Made by a program: the position numbers and the translations under genes. A stretch of DNA of 5,357 nt from Candidatus Minthenecus merdequi (GTDB lineage Bacteria; Bacteroidota; Bacteroidia; Bacteroidales; Paludibacteraceae). The notes below the pieces were generated by a model. It worked only from the letters and a program-made list of their open reading frames with translations, was not told the origin of the DNA and did no database searches. The stretch is from positions 1 through 5,357 of the forward strand of contig JAGHVI010000020.1 of the NCBI GenBank assembly GCA_018064385.1, given 5' to 3'. Positions 1 through 5,357 of this stretch are shown in pieces (position 1 is the stretch's first letter; every line of letters begins with the position of its first letter).

Positions 1-101
1 CTGAGGTGCAGCGTAATTTATCAAAAAATAAATTCAAAAGCGTCCAATTATGAACCATTCGCCTTGTAACTTAAAAACATAATTAATAGAACCACCCTTT
101 A
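1..101. other. left-edge segment beyond uppP, no assignable gene
   Basis: This AT-rich stretch follows the uppP stop codon. Three short open frames touch the edge and cannot be told apart. On the plus strand, frame 1 is open from base 1 to a TAA at 67-69, and frame 3 is open from base 3 to a TGA at 51-53. Either could be the tail of a convergent gene. On the minus strand an ATG at 58-56 opens a frame that runs off the window with 19 codons visible. None of the peptides resembles the N-terminus of TruB, which I would expect after uppP in many Bacteroidales. A 7-bp A/T-only inverted repeat (15-21 with 28-34, loop 22-27) is too weak to call a terminator. Confidence 0.3.
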
Positions 102-908
102 CTATATAATTGAAGATATGATGACAATGATTCCGACGATGAAACAATATGCAGAGAACCATATTAGGCGACCTCGTTTGACAAGTTCTATCATAAACTT
201 GCAGGCAAAAGCACCAGCTATAAATGCTGATAGAAAGCCAACTACAACAGGGACAATACCTATTCCAGAAATAGTCGTAGGGTCTTTGACAATGTCAAGA
301 GCCGAGAGAAGTGCTTGACCGAGAACAGGGATAAGAACCATAATGAATGAGAATTGTGCAACCTGTTCTTTGCGGTCGCCAAGCAGAAGTCCTGTGGCTA
401 TTGTTGTGCCTGAACGCGACAGTCCAGGAAGAACAGCGATGGCTTGTCCTATACCTATGATAAATGAATCAAGCCAGGTTATTTTTTCTTTTGTTCGTGG
501 TTTTGCATAATAGGCAAAACCAAGTAACAATGCTGTGATTGTTAGGCAAATACCGACAACAAGAAGTCCAGAACCAAAGATTTCCTCAACTTGTTCTTTG
601 AAGAACATTCCAACAACAAACACAGGAACCATCGATAGGAATATCTTGGCAACATACTCCTTTTCGGCATTCCATTTTGGCGTGGAAAATGTACCGACAA
701 ACAAATGTGAGATTTCGTGCCACAGAACAACTATTGTCGAAAGCACAGTGGCAGCGTGGACGACAATGTCAAATAACAAATTGTCGGCTGCAGAGGTGTT
801 GAGCCCCAAAAGTTCCTGACCTATGGTCAAGTGTCCGCTGCTACTGACTGGGAGAAATTCGGTCAGACCTTGAATAAGACCCAATATCATTGATTCGAGC
901 CAATTCAT
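102..908 (-). CDS. uppP: undecaprenyl-diphosphatase UppP (BacA family)
   Basis: UppP is an integral inner-membrane phosphatase. It converts undecaprenyl diphosphate to undecaprenyl phosphate, the lipid carrier for peptidoglycan and O-antigen or capsule units, and its overexpression gives bacitracin resistance. The 268 residues match the usual family length. Both signature regions are intact. The first is QGLTEFLPVSSSGH at residues 13-26, where E17, S23 and H26 correspond to E. coli E21, S27 and H30. The second is PGLSRSGTT at 161-169, where R165 corresponds to E. coli R174. Hydrophobic segments are spread over the whole chain, for example near 48-65, 88-103, 112-133, 185-203 and 216-238, with the last at about 250-267. 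The ATG lies 6 nt after the DUF3098 stop, so the two are probably co-translated from one mRNA. The start is supported by the standard N-terminal spacing to QGLTE. No terminator is evident behind it. Confidence 0.96.
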   Translation of the reverse strand: MNWLESMILGLIQGLTEFLPVSSSGHLTIGQELLGLNTSAADNLLFDIVVHAATVLSTIVVLWHEISHLFVGTFSTPKWNAEKEYVAKIFLSMVPVFVVGMFFKEQVEEIFGSGLLVVGICLTITALLLGFAYYAKPRTKEKITWLDSFIIGIGQAIAVLPGLSRSGTTIATGLLLGDRKEQVAQFSFIMVLIPVLGQALLSALDIVKDPTTISGIGIVPVVVGFLSAFIAGAFACKFMIELVKRGRLIWFSAYCFIVGIIVIISSII

Positions 909-914
909 AGTTTT

Positions 915-1130
915 TTATCTTTTGCGGTGAATCATTATACCAACTATCATACCGATAAAACCAATCATACATACAATTGGAGCAAGAGTGATACGACGGA
1001 ACGAGAAAACATCAGGGTTGAACTCGATTTCGGTCGAACTGCCACCCATAAGGGCAAATCCTACGATGATGATTAACACCGAGATGCCGATGATAATGTA
1101 GTTAGTTTTTGAAAGAGGTGAATTGTTCAT
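915..1130 (-). CDS. DUF3098 family small membrane protein
   Basis: This is a 71-residue protein with two predicted transmembrane helices (about 10-29 and 48-67), joined by a polar loop containing NPDVFSFRR at 38-46. It ends in a basic tail (HRKR), which by the positive-inside rule places the C-terminus in the cytoplasm. The GGSS motif after helix 1, the F-N-P-D-V-F-S-F-R-R segment and the following A-P-x-V-C match the DUF3098 family as I know it from Bacteroidetes. The function is unknown. In many Bacteroidales it sits between ftsX and uppP. Here uppP follows directly, but the gene in front is a thioesterase. It has one of the few clear Shine-Dalgarno sequences in the window (AAAAGGAA, 1145-1138), which supports this ATG. 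Confidence 0.9.
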   Translation of the reverse strand: MNNSPLSKTNYIIIGISVLIIIVGFALMGGSSTEIEFNPDVFSFRRITLAPIVCMIGFIGMIVGIMIHRKR

Positions 1131-1137
1131 AGTGTTA

Positions 1138-1145
1138 TTCCTTTT
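1138..1145 (-). promoter_or_regulatory. ribosome binding site of the DUF3098 gene
   Basis: On the minus strand AAAAGGAA lies 9 nt (from the end of AGG) before the ATG at 1130. It fits a Shine-Dalgarno sequence and stands out because most starts in this window lack one, as is common in Bacteroidota. It sits directly next to the 16-bp tandem repeat, so changes in repeat number would alter the spacing from the thioesterase stop codon but not the spacing from this site to the DUF3098 start. Confidence 0.55.
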
Positions 1146-1146
1146 A

Positions 1147-1193
1147 TTTGTTATTATCGTTGTTTGTTATTATCGTTGTTTGTTATTGCGTTG
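1147..1193. repeat. 16-bp direct tandem repeat, two perfect copies plus one degenerate
   Basis: The unit TTTGTTATTATCGTTG (plus strand) occurs at 1147-1162 and again without change at 1163-1178. A 15-base degenerate copy, TTTGTTATTGCGTTG, follows at 1179-1193. On the coding (minus) strand the array covers the last codons of the thioesterase gene and the first bases after it. The stop codon at 1156-1154 lies in the copy nearest DUF3098. Because 16 is not a multiple of 3, the two perfect copies are read in different frames. The first gives N-N-D-N-N-K and the second gives Q-R-stop. Replication slippage is the likely origin. Confidence 0.9.
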
Positions 1194-1564
1194 CGCCAAT
1201 TGTCGCTTATACGTGCTGAACAGTGATTCGTAAAATCATATCCTACCATAATGGTGTTGCCCTCGCATTTGATTTCGCCCGACTCGTGGTTGACAACCTG
1301 CTGGTGAATGTTCATACTCTTGTTGCCGATATGTGTTATTTCGGTACGTACTTCCAATGGCTCGCCGAGCATTCCCTGTGCCTTGAAGTCTATATCTACG
1401 TGGGCGACAATGATGTCAATAGGTTCGGTGTAATAACAACGGCGGTGAAGCATTGAGAAATAGTCTGTTTTGCCCATATCAAAATAGGTGAGATAGACTG
1501 CGTTATTTATGTGTCCGAGTGCATCGGCATCGTTAAATCGTACTTGTATTGGTGTTGTGTGCAT
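1154..1564 (-). CDS. acyl-CoA thioesterase, 4HBT/YbgC-type hotdog fold
   Basis: This 136-residue protein has the size of a single hotdog domain. The N-terminal signature V-R-F-N-D-A-D-A-L-G-H-I-N-N-A-V-Y-L (residues 8-25) is that of the 4-hydroxybenzoyl-CoA thioesterase family. D14 aligns with the catalytic Asp17 of the Pseudomonas 4HBT enzyme, and G17-H18-I19-N20-N21 starts the central helix. Such enzymes hydrolyse acyl-CoA thioesters in the cytosol, usually as tetramers. The substrate cannot be read from sequence. The conserved domain ends at about residue 115. The tail is rich in asparagine (N-N-D-N-N-K-Q-R) and encoded by the 16-bp tandem repeat, so it is unlikely to matter for catalysis. 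The ATG lies only 4 nt after the flippase stop, so the gene looks like a co-transcribed operon member. A role in acyl-lipid or cofactor housekeeping is possible but unproven. Confidence 0.88.
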   Translation of the reverse strand: MHTTPIQVRFNDADALGHINNAVYLTYFDMGKTDYFSMLHRRCYYTEPIDIIVAHVDIDFKAQGMLGEPLEVRTEITHIGNKSMNIHQQVVNHESGEIKCEGNTIMVGYDFTNHCSARISDNWRNAITNNDNNKQR

Positions 1565-1568
1565 GTTT

Positions 1569-3005
1569 TTATTCTTTATTGTGTAATGTCTCTTTGATGT
1601 TTGTCATAACTTCAAGACGTAGAAGCAGTGCCAGTCCAAGGTATATGACACCTCCTGTAACAATCTGGATTATTAACTGAATACCTGCGTTGCAGTGTAT
1701 ATACGATGGAATGTAGAATACAGTAAGGCACATGATTACAGCAAGCAGCAAATACGGCACAAAGTGTCGTATTTGGTCGATAAATGAGTAACCTGTCACT
1801 CGGGAAATAATTATCGCCATAACTATCATTGCGATGTAACTCGAAGCAATATAGCCGTATAGAATGTCTGTTATGGTGTCGTTCAATAGTATAAGAAAGA
1901 GGATAATGAGAAGATTTCTCAAAAATTCAGTTATGAAATTAAACTTGGGCTTCCCGAATACATTGAATATCTGTAGATACATCGATATGAATGGCATAGA
2001 GATTCCGCCTATCAGTAAAAGACGAAGGTAGGGTAGAAGTGGCATCCATTTGTCGGTTATGATGACATGTACGAAGTTCTCGCTTACTCCGTAAAAACCA
2101 AGCATGACTGGCAGTGTTATGAATGCTGTCATCTTCATTATACGATGTATGTAAACCATCTGTCGCTGAGGTTGATTGTTCAATTTCGATAGAACGGAAT
2201 AGGCAACTCCTCCAATTGATGAAGAGATGACCATATGCGGTATTTGGTGGTATTTATATGCTTGAGAGTAGTATCCCACTTCTTCAGTGCTGTATCGTGG
2301 ACCGATATATATAGTGTATATGTATTTCACTATGGTTGTTATAGTCGATGAAAGTATCAATAGCGCACTGAACGAGAGAATTTCGCGAATAATGCTGAAA
2401 TCGTTCCAACTAATAGCTACCGGACGCCACGAGGATAGTATCCATAGCAATAATGTTTTGACCAGTACTTGAGATATCTGTTGCGCTGCGAGTGCCCAGT
2501 AATGATATTCTCTTGCTGCCATCCACAAGGTGATTACAGCTGATACTACCATTCCACTAAGGTTCGCAATGGTCATTTTCTTGAATTGCAGTTCCTTGGT
2601 CAGTATTACGTTTTGTACAATAGTAAACGAGTTAATGATTATGGCAAGGAATAATATGCGTGCCAATGTGGTAAGTGGTGGCATATTGAAGTATTCTGCA
2701 ATTGTACCCGCTGTGAAATAGAGTATGCTGTACAGCAAAAGACTTAACATTATGTTGAACAGTAGTGCAACAGTATATTCTCGGTCATTATTGACTGGAC
2801 GACGAACAAGTGCTGCAGTGAATCCACTTTCTATAAGAATGTTGCTCAGCATTGTGAATACAGCGAGCGCACCTGTGTACCCAAAATCGGTAGGTGTCAG
2901 GAGACGGAGCGTAAAAATGCCGACTATCAAGGCGATAACCTGATAGCCAACTTTATCAAGAAAGTTCCAAATGAATGAACGTGTTGTCTCCTGTTTCAGT
3001 GTCAT
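1569..3005 (-). CDS. lipopolysaccharide/polysaccharide flippase, WzxC-like (MOP superfamily, PST family)
   Basis: This is a 478-residue, strongly hydrophobic protein with an estimated 12 to 14 transmembrane helices along its whole length, as expected for MOP-superfamily exporters. Features typical of the WzxC/Polysacc_synt_3 group are visible. The opening amphipathic segment (residues 1-18) leads into helix 1. L-R-L-L-T-P-T-D-F-G lies at 33-42. The conserved hinge E-V-G-Y-Y-S-Q-A-Y-K-Y (242-252) is followed by a proline at 256. W-M-P-L-L-P-Y-L-R-L-L lies at 320-330. Such proteins move undecaprenyl-diphosphate-linked oligosaccharides, or related lipid-linked glycans, from the cytoplasmic to the periplasmic face of the inner membrane. 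The ATG is 3 nt after the rsmD stop, and its N-terminus matches the family. No glycosyltransferase genes sit beside it, so its glycan is unknown: O-antigen, capsule, exopolysaccharide and protein-glycosylation precursors are all possible. I give no gene symbol because wzx and wzxC imply specific pathways. Confidence 0.88.
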   Translation of the reverse strand: MTLKQETTRSFIWNFLDKVGYQVIALIVGIFTLRLLTPTDFGYTGALAVFTMLSNILIESGFTAALVRRPVNNDREYTVALLFNIMLSLLLYSILYFTAGTIAEYFNMPPLTTLARILFLAIIINSFTIVQNVILTKELQFKKMTIANLSGMVVSAVITLWMAAREYHYWALAAQQISQVLVKTLLLWILSSWRPVAISWNDFSIIREILSFSALLILSSTITTIVKYIYTIYIGPRYSTEEVGYYSQAYKYHQIPHMVISSSIGGVAYSVLSKLNNQPQRQMVYIHRIMKMTAFITLPVMLGFYGVSENFVHVIITDKWMPLLPYLRLLLIGGISMPFISMYLQIFNVFGKPKFNFITEFLRNLLIILFLILLNDTITDILYGYIASSYIAMIVMAIIISRVTGYSFIDQIRHFVPYLLLAVIMCLTVFYIPSYIHCNAGIQLIIQIVTGGVIYLGLALLLRLEVMTNIKETLHNKE

Positions 3006-3008
3006 TGT

Positions 3009-3554
3009 TTATTCTGTCTCTTCCTGTCTGAAGAATGAGAAGTGTACGTTGCCGTAATTGCGGTGCTGGTAAAATGCAGGGTGGTCTTCGAATGACGTCT
3101 TCAATCCATGTTCTACAATCAATAATCCTCCAGGCTTGACGTGTTTGTGTGCCAATATATGGTCTGGCAGATTCTTTATGTTCGGCAGTTGGTATGGTGG
3201 ATCGGCAAAAACAAGATTGTACGAAACCTGTGTGTTGTCTATGAAGCGAAAAACCTCTTGTTTGACAATACGGAGGTTGTCAATCTTTAGCAACTCACAA
3301 ACCTTGTGTATATATGCCAATTGTGTCTGTGCCATTTCGACTGAAGTAACGTATGCTGCACCACGTGATATTAGTTCGTAACTGATGCTGCCTGTTCCTG
3401 CAAAGAGGTCTAATGCCGTAATGCCTTCGATGTCCATCTCGTTGCTGATTAGGTTGAAAAGAGACTCTTTGGCAAAGTCTGTCGTGGGTCTGGCTGTTAT
3501 GTTCGATGGCGGACTGAAATGCCTGCCTTTGAATTTTCCGCTTATTATACGCAT
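3009..3554 (-). CDS. rsmD: 16S rRNA (guanine(966)-N2)-methyltransferase RsmD
   Basis: RsmD is a SAM-dependent methyltransferase that modifies G966 of 16S rRNA during 30S assembly. The 181-residue protein is full length. It opens with the family signature R-I-I-S-G-K-F-K-G-R (2-11), followed by R-P-T-T-D-F-A-K-E-S-L-F-N (22-34). The SAM-binding motif I is L-D-L-F-A-G-T-G-S (49-57), the acidic residue that would bind the ribose is E73, and the catalytic D-P-P-Y lies at 118-121. P-G-G-L-L-I-V-E-H at 141-149 is the usual late motif. The start codon overlaps the end of the DUF3822-like gene by 10 nt, which suggests translational coupling. An rsmD directly downstream of a DUF3822 gene is an arrangement I know from other Bacteroidales. 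Confidence 0.96.
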   Translation of the reverse strand: MRIISGKFKGRHFSPPSNITARPTTDFAKESLFNLISNEMDIEGITALDLFAGTGSISYELISRGAAYVTSVEMAQTQLAYIHKVCELLKIDNLRIVKQEVFRFIDNTQVSYNLVFADPPYQLPNIKNLPDHILAHKHVKPGGLLIVEHGLKTSFEDHPAFYQHRNYGNVHFSFFRQEETE

Positions 3555-4102
3555 CGTACGAAATATTTTTTGAAATCAACTTTGTTAATTTCTCCCCGTA
3601 CTGTGAGTGGATGTCTCATTCTGTCGAAACCTACTGCTTTGTATGTTGCGAGGGTGTAATACAATGCATCCTCGAAACAATTCGATAAAAACATATTGAT
3701 ATATGCTAAGATGTTGTCCTTCAGGACTGCAATGTAGAACCTGTTCTCATACAATGCAGTGTGTACCGAGTCAGCATTATAGACTATACAATCTACAACT
3801 AATGGTTCTATTTCGTGGCACGAGCAAGATTCATCCCAATCAGTACTATCTGCAATAAGTGTCATCGAGTCTGTTAGTGGATGAATACAAAGCTTTGGAT
3901 TTGAAGCGCATACACTACACTGAGGAAGAAAAAGATGTGCGTTATCATTGTCTATAAGAGACGTTGGAACAACTGCAAAATCACCCTTCCCCATAATACA
4001 ACAATTGCTGGACGAGTCACAGACCCGACCAGCGCTATTGTTGGTGCTTGATATTTTATTCCCAGTTTCCAGCGTTGTTGTTTGACTCAATAACAGAACC
4101 AA
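3545..4102 (-). CDS. shortened DUF3822-like protein, cysteine-rich
   Basis: I assign this 185-residue protein to DUF3822 by position (just upstream of rsmD) and by resemblance recalled from Bacteroides members. F-A-V-V-P-T-S-L-I-D (42-51) resembles their F-T-x-V-P-x-E-L-F-E/D segment. N-I-L-A-Y-I-N-M-F (130-138) and the stretch A-L-Y-Y-T-L-A-T-Y-K (146-155) up to L-T-V-R-G (166-170) resemble their C-terminal half. DUF3822 is usually some 250-290 residues with an actin-like (ASKHA-type) fold and unknown function. This copy lacks about the first 60 residues and the final 30-50. It overlaps the upstream gene by 47 nt and rsmD by 10 nt. Eleven cysteines are present, including C62-x2-C65, C72 and C93-x-C95-H. 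Similarity seems to begin before the alternative ATG at 3994 (residue 37), so I keep the upstream start, with doubt. It may be a divergent functional form or a decaying gene. Confidence 0.6.
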   Translation of the reverse strand: MVLLLSQTTTLETGNKISSTNNSAGRVCDSSSNCCIMGKGDFAVVPTSLIDNDNAHLFLPQCSVCASNPKLCIHPLTDSMTLIADSTDWDESCSCHEIEPLVVDCIVYNADSVHTALYENRFYIAVLKDNILAYINMFLSNCFEDALYYTLATYKAVGFDRMRHPLTVRGEINKVDFKKYFVRCV

Positions 4103-4757
4103 AACGAAGTCCTAAGAATTTGTCTTCCTTTTTTTCTTGAAGTTTACGTTCCATATCTTTTAGGTTGACGAGTTGCTGATGATTGAGGTCGCCAAGATAT
4201 GTGTCGTATTCTGTACCAACTTGCACGAGAGGAGTGACGTTGCCTGTCGTTGTGTTGGTGTAACTTGCTGTATCAAACATAAATTTCTCTTTGTTCTTTG
4301 CAAAAGGAACATATACAATCTCTTTCGCTTCGTCCAAAGTGTATTTCTCAGCAAGGAGTGCTTCATAGACTGTAACGAAACTTGTGTCGCGGCGGAAGTT
4401 CTCAAGTCCATTTTCAGCTATGGCTTTCGCATTACCGCTGCGAACAATAGCTAATGCAGATTCCTCTGTTAAACCGTTTTTGAGTTGCTCATCGGTGAGT
4501 GTACCTTCCTTCAGAACCAAAGGCATTTTGCCATTCTCGATAAAATCAACCAACTGGTCGGCTGATGGACAATAGTGACCTTTGAGTTTTTTGTACTCAA
4601 TCTGTACATTACGAATGTCTGTGAGTTTTTGAATGATGACTTTTTCACGAGCGGCTCGTGTCTCGTCAAATTTTATTGGTGTCGTGATGCTTGTGACACA
4701 AAGGTAAGCCATAATAACTATGGCAACACACAATAAAATACGGAATACTGTTTTCAT
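4056..4757 (-). CDS. conserved Bacteroidales membrane-anchored hypothetical protein (C-terminal NNNAGNWE)
   Basis: This is a 233-residue protein of unknown function. One hydrophobic helix (about 5-23) follows a short basic N-terminus, so it is probably an inner-membrane anchor or uncleaved signal with the rest in the periplasm. A long charged helix follows (31-57, containing A-R-E-K-V-I-I-Q-K-L-T-D-I-R), then K-G-H-Y-C-P-S at 59-65. A low-complexity charged helix lies at 200-213, and the end is F-G-S-V-I-E-S-N-N-N-A-G-N-W-E. I recognise this ending and the T-D-E-Q-L-K-N-G-L-T-E segment (88-98) from conserved hypotheticals in other Bacteroidales, also located near DUF3822 and rsmD. The pattern of membrane helix, I-R-N-x-Q-x-x-Y and G-x-Y recalls type II pseudopilins, but no prepilin cleavage motif (G-F-T-L-x-E) is present, so that link is only suggestive. 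The ATG is 22 nt after the pheS stop and has no Shine-Dalgarno sequence. Confidence 0.85.
   Translation of the reverse strand: MKTVFRILLCVAIVIMAYLCVTSITTPIKFDETRAAREKVIIQKLTDIRNVQIEYKKLKGHYCPSADQLVDFIENGKMPLVLKEGTLTDEQLKNGLTEESALAIVRSGNAKAIAENGLENFRRDTSFVTVYEALLAEKYTLDEAKEIVYVPFAKNKEKFMFDTASYTNTTTGNVTPLVQVGTEYDTYLGDLNHQQLVNLKDMERKLQEKKEDKFLGLRFGSVIESNNNAGNWE
4274..4304 (-). promoter_or_regulatory. candidate internal promoter, Bacteroides-type -33/-7
   Basis: On the minus strand TTTG (4304-4301) is followed after 19 nt by TATGTTTG (4281-4274). This is a full match to the Bacteroides primary sigma consensus, TTTG then 19-21 nt then TAnnTTTG. I found no other minus-strand TAnnTTTG when scanning the window by eye. 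Transcription would start near 4267-4269, inside the 233-aa gene and about 165 nt before the DUF3822-like ATG. It could therefore serve DUF3822, rsmD and the envelope genes separately from pheS. Because it lies within coding sequence, a chance match cannot be excluded. Confidence 0.35.
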
Positions 4758-4779
4758 AATTATTTTGTTTGTTATTTGA

Positions 4780-5357
4780 TTACTTGAACTGTTCGAGGAA
4801 ACGTATGTCGTTTTCAGAAAATAGACGAAGATCCTTAACCTGATATTTCAGATTGGTAATTCGCTCAACACCCATACCGAAAGCATAACCGCTATACACT
4901 TTCGAGTCTATGCCACAGGCTTCCAGTACGTTGGGGTCAACCATACCACATCCCAGAATCTCAACCCATCCTGTTTGCTTGCAGAATGCGCAGCCTTTGC
5001 CGCCGCAGATGTTGCACGATATGTCCATCTCTGCCGAAGGCTCGGTGAATGGGAAGTACGATGGGCGGAGGCGTATCTGCGTCTCCTCACCGAACATCTC
5101 GCGTGCAAAGTACAGCAGTGCCTGTTTCAGGTCGGCAAACGATACGTTCTTGTCAATATACAGTCCCTCGACCTGATGGAAGAAGCAGTGTGCGCGGGCA
5201 GATATTGCTTCGTTGCGATACACACGCCCCGGACATAGGACACGGATTGGAGGTTCCTGCGTTGTCATCACGTGTGTCTGCACTGATGATGTGTGTGTGC
5301 GCAGCAGTATGTCAGGGTTCTTCTCGATGAAGAATGTGTCCTGCATGTCGCGTGCGG
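4780..5357 (-). CDS. pheS: phenylalanyl-tRNA synthetase alpha subunit, C-terminal part
   Basis: This is the 3' part of pheS. The reading frame is open to the right edge, with A-R-D visible before the internal methionine at 5346, as in the family's H-P-A-R-D-M-Q-D-T-F motif. About 191 residues are present and the N-terminal tRNA-binding coiled coil is missing. PheS carries the class II catalytic core of the alpha2-beta2 enzyme that charges tRNA-Phe in the cytosol. Counting from that methionine, motif 2 is R-V-Y-R-N-E with the following F-F-H-Q-V-E-G (41-61). R-P-S-Y-F-P-F-T-E-P-S-A-E (94-106) is the substrate-pocket region, and motif 3 is G-Y-A-F-G-M-G-V-E-R (153-162). A CNIC–CAFC knuckle (111-122) lies between them, as in many Bacteroidota and Firmicutes homologues. 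The gene ends normally at F-L-E-Q-F-K. Confidence 0.97.
   Translation of the reverse strand, partial: ARDMQDTFFIEKNPDILLRTHTSSVQTHVMTTQEPPIRVLCPGRVYRNEAISARAHCFFHQVEGLYIDKNVSFADLKQALLYFAREMFGEETQIRLRPSYFPFTEPSAEMDISCNICGGKGCAFCKQTGWVEILGCGMVDPNVLEACGIDSKVYSGYAFGMGVERITNLKYQVKDLRLFSENDIRFLEQFK

Noticed and set aside
15..34. Inverted repeat with 7-bp arms and a 6-base loop, considered as the operon terminator
   Set aside because: The stem is only A/T pairs and no T-run follows on the minus strand. It is too weak to call a terminator.
81..112. Imperfect inverted repeat at the uppP stop (AATTATATAG versus CTATTAATT on the minus strand)
   Set aside because: It is short, A/T rich, needs a bulge and has a 12-base loop. 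It is not convincing as a terminator.
118..819. Plus-strand open frames opposite uppP (118-318 and 535-819)
   Set aside because: They lie entirely within the uppP gene, whose motifs are intact, and their peptides show no recognisable domain. They are antisense shadows.
3295..3579. A second minus-strand frame of 94 codons overlapping the start of rsmD
   Set aside because: It is the rsmD region read in another frame. The rsmD frame carries all the methyltransferase motifs, and the shadow peptide has none.
3961..4102. A frameshift that would hide the missing DUF3822 N-terminus
   Set aside because: I read the other two minus-strand frames here. One is interrupted by stops, and the other gives a hydrophobic peptide unlike the DUF3822 N-terminus. 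A simple frameshift does not restore the family start.
4173..5330. Plus-strand frames of 60-93 codons opposite the 233-aa gene and pheS
   Set aside because: They overlap conserved minus-strand genes completely and have arbitrary composition. There is no independent sign of coding.
1..5357. Search for mobile elements, CRISPR arrays, tRNA genes, toxin–antitoxin pairs or a new multi-gene system
   Set aside because: Nothing of the kind was visible. Almost every base belongs to conserved housekeeping or envelope genes with normal junctions.

Overview
The window looks like a chromosomal housekeeping segment from a member of the Bacteroidales (Bacteroidota). The main evidence is family content. It holds a DUF3098–uppP gene pair, a DUF3822-like gene just upstream of rsmD, and a conserved Bacteroidales membrane-anchored hypothetical that ends in N-N-N-A-G-N-W-E. 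It also holds a PheS with the CxxC/CxxC knuckle I associate with this phylum. Weak or absent Shine-Dalgarno sequences before most genes, and one good Bacteroides-type -33/-7 promoter match, fit the same picture. Genus cannot be fixed from the sequence alone.

All eight genes lie on the minus strand, so they read from the right edge to the left. In transcription order they are: pheS (3' part only, running off the right edge); a 233-aa single-pass membrane hypothetical; a short DUF3822-like gene; rsmD (16S rRNA methyltransferase); a 478-aa polysaccharide flippase of the MOP/PST type; a hotdog-fold acyl-CoA thioesterase; a 71-aa DUF3098 membrane protein; and uppP (undecaprenyl-diphosphatase). Junctions run from a 47-nt overlap to a 23-nt gap, so the block is probably one transcription unit. 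A candidate internal promoter (4274-4304) could boost the part from DUF3822 onward. Only 101 bases lie beyond uppP, and no gene can be assigned there.

Functionally the unit mixes translation (PheS, RsmD) with envelope assembly. The flippase moves undecaprenyl-diphosphate-linked glycans across the inner membrane and UppP regenerates the undecaprenyl-phosphate carrier. The thioesterase, DUF3098 and the 233-aa protein have no specific role that can be read from sequence. I see no mobile element, RNA gene, CRISPR array or defence locus, and nothing that amounts to a new system. The points most worth a second look are the DUF3822-like gene, which is shortened at both ends, overlaps both neighbours and is rich in cysteine; the internal promoter; and a 16-bp tandem duplication that sets the stop codon of the thioesterase.
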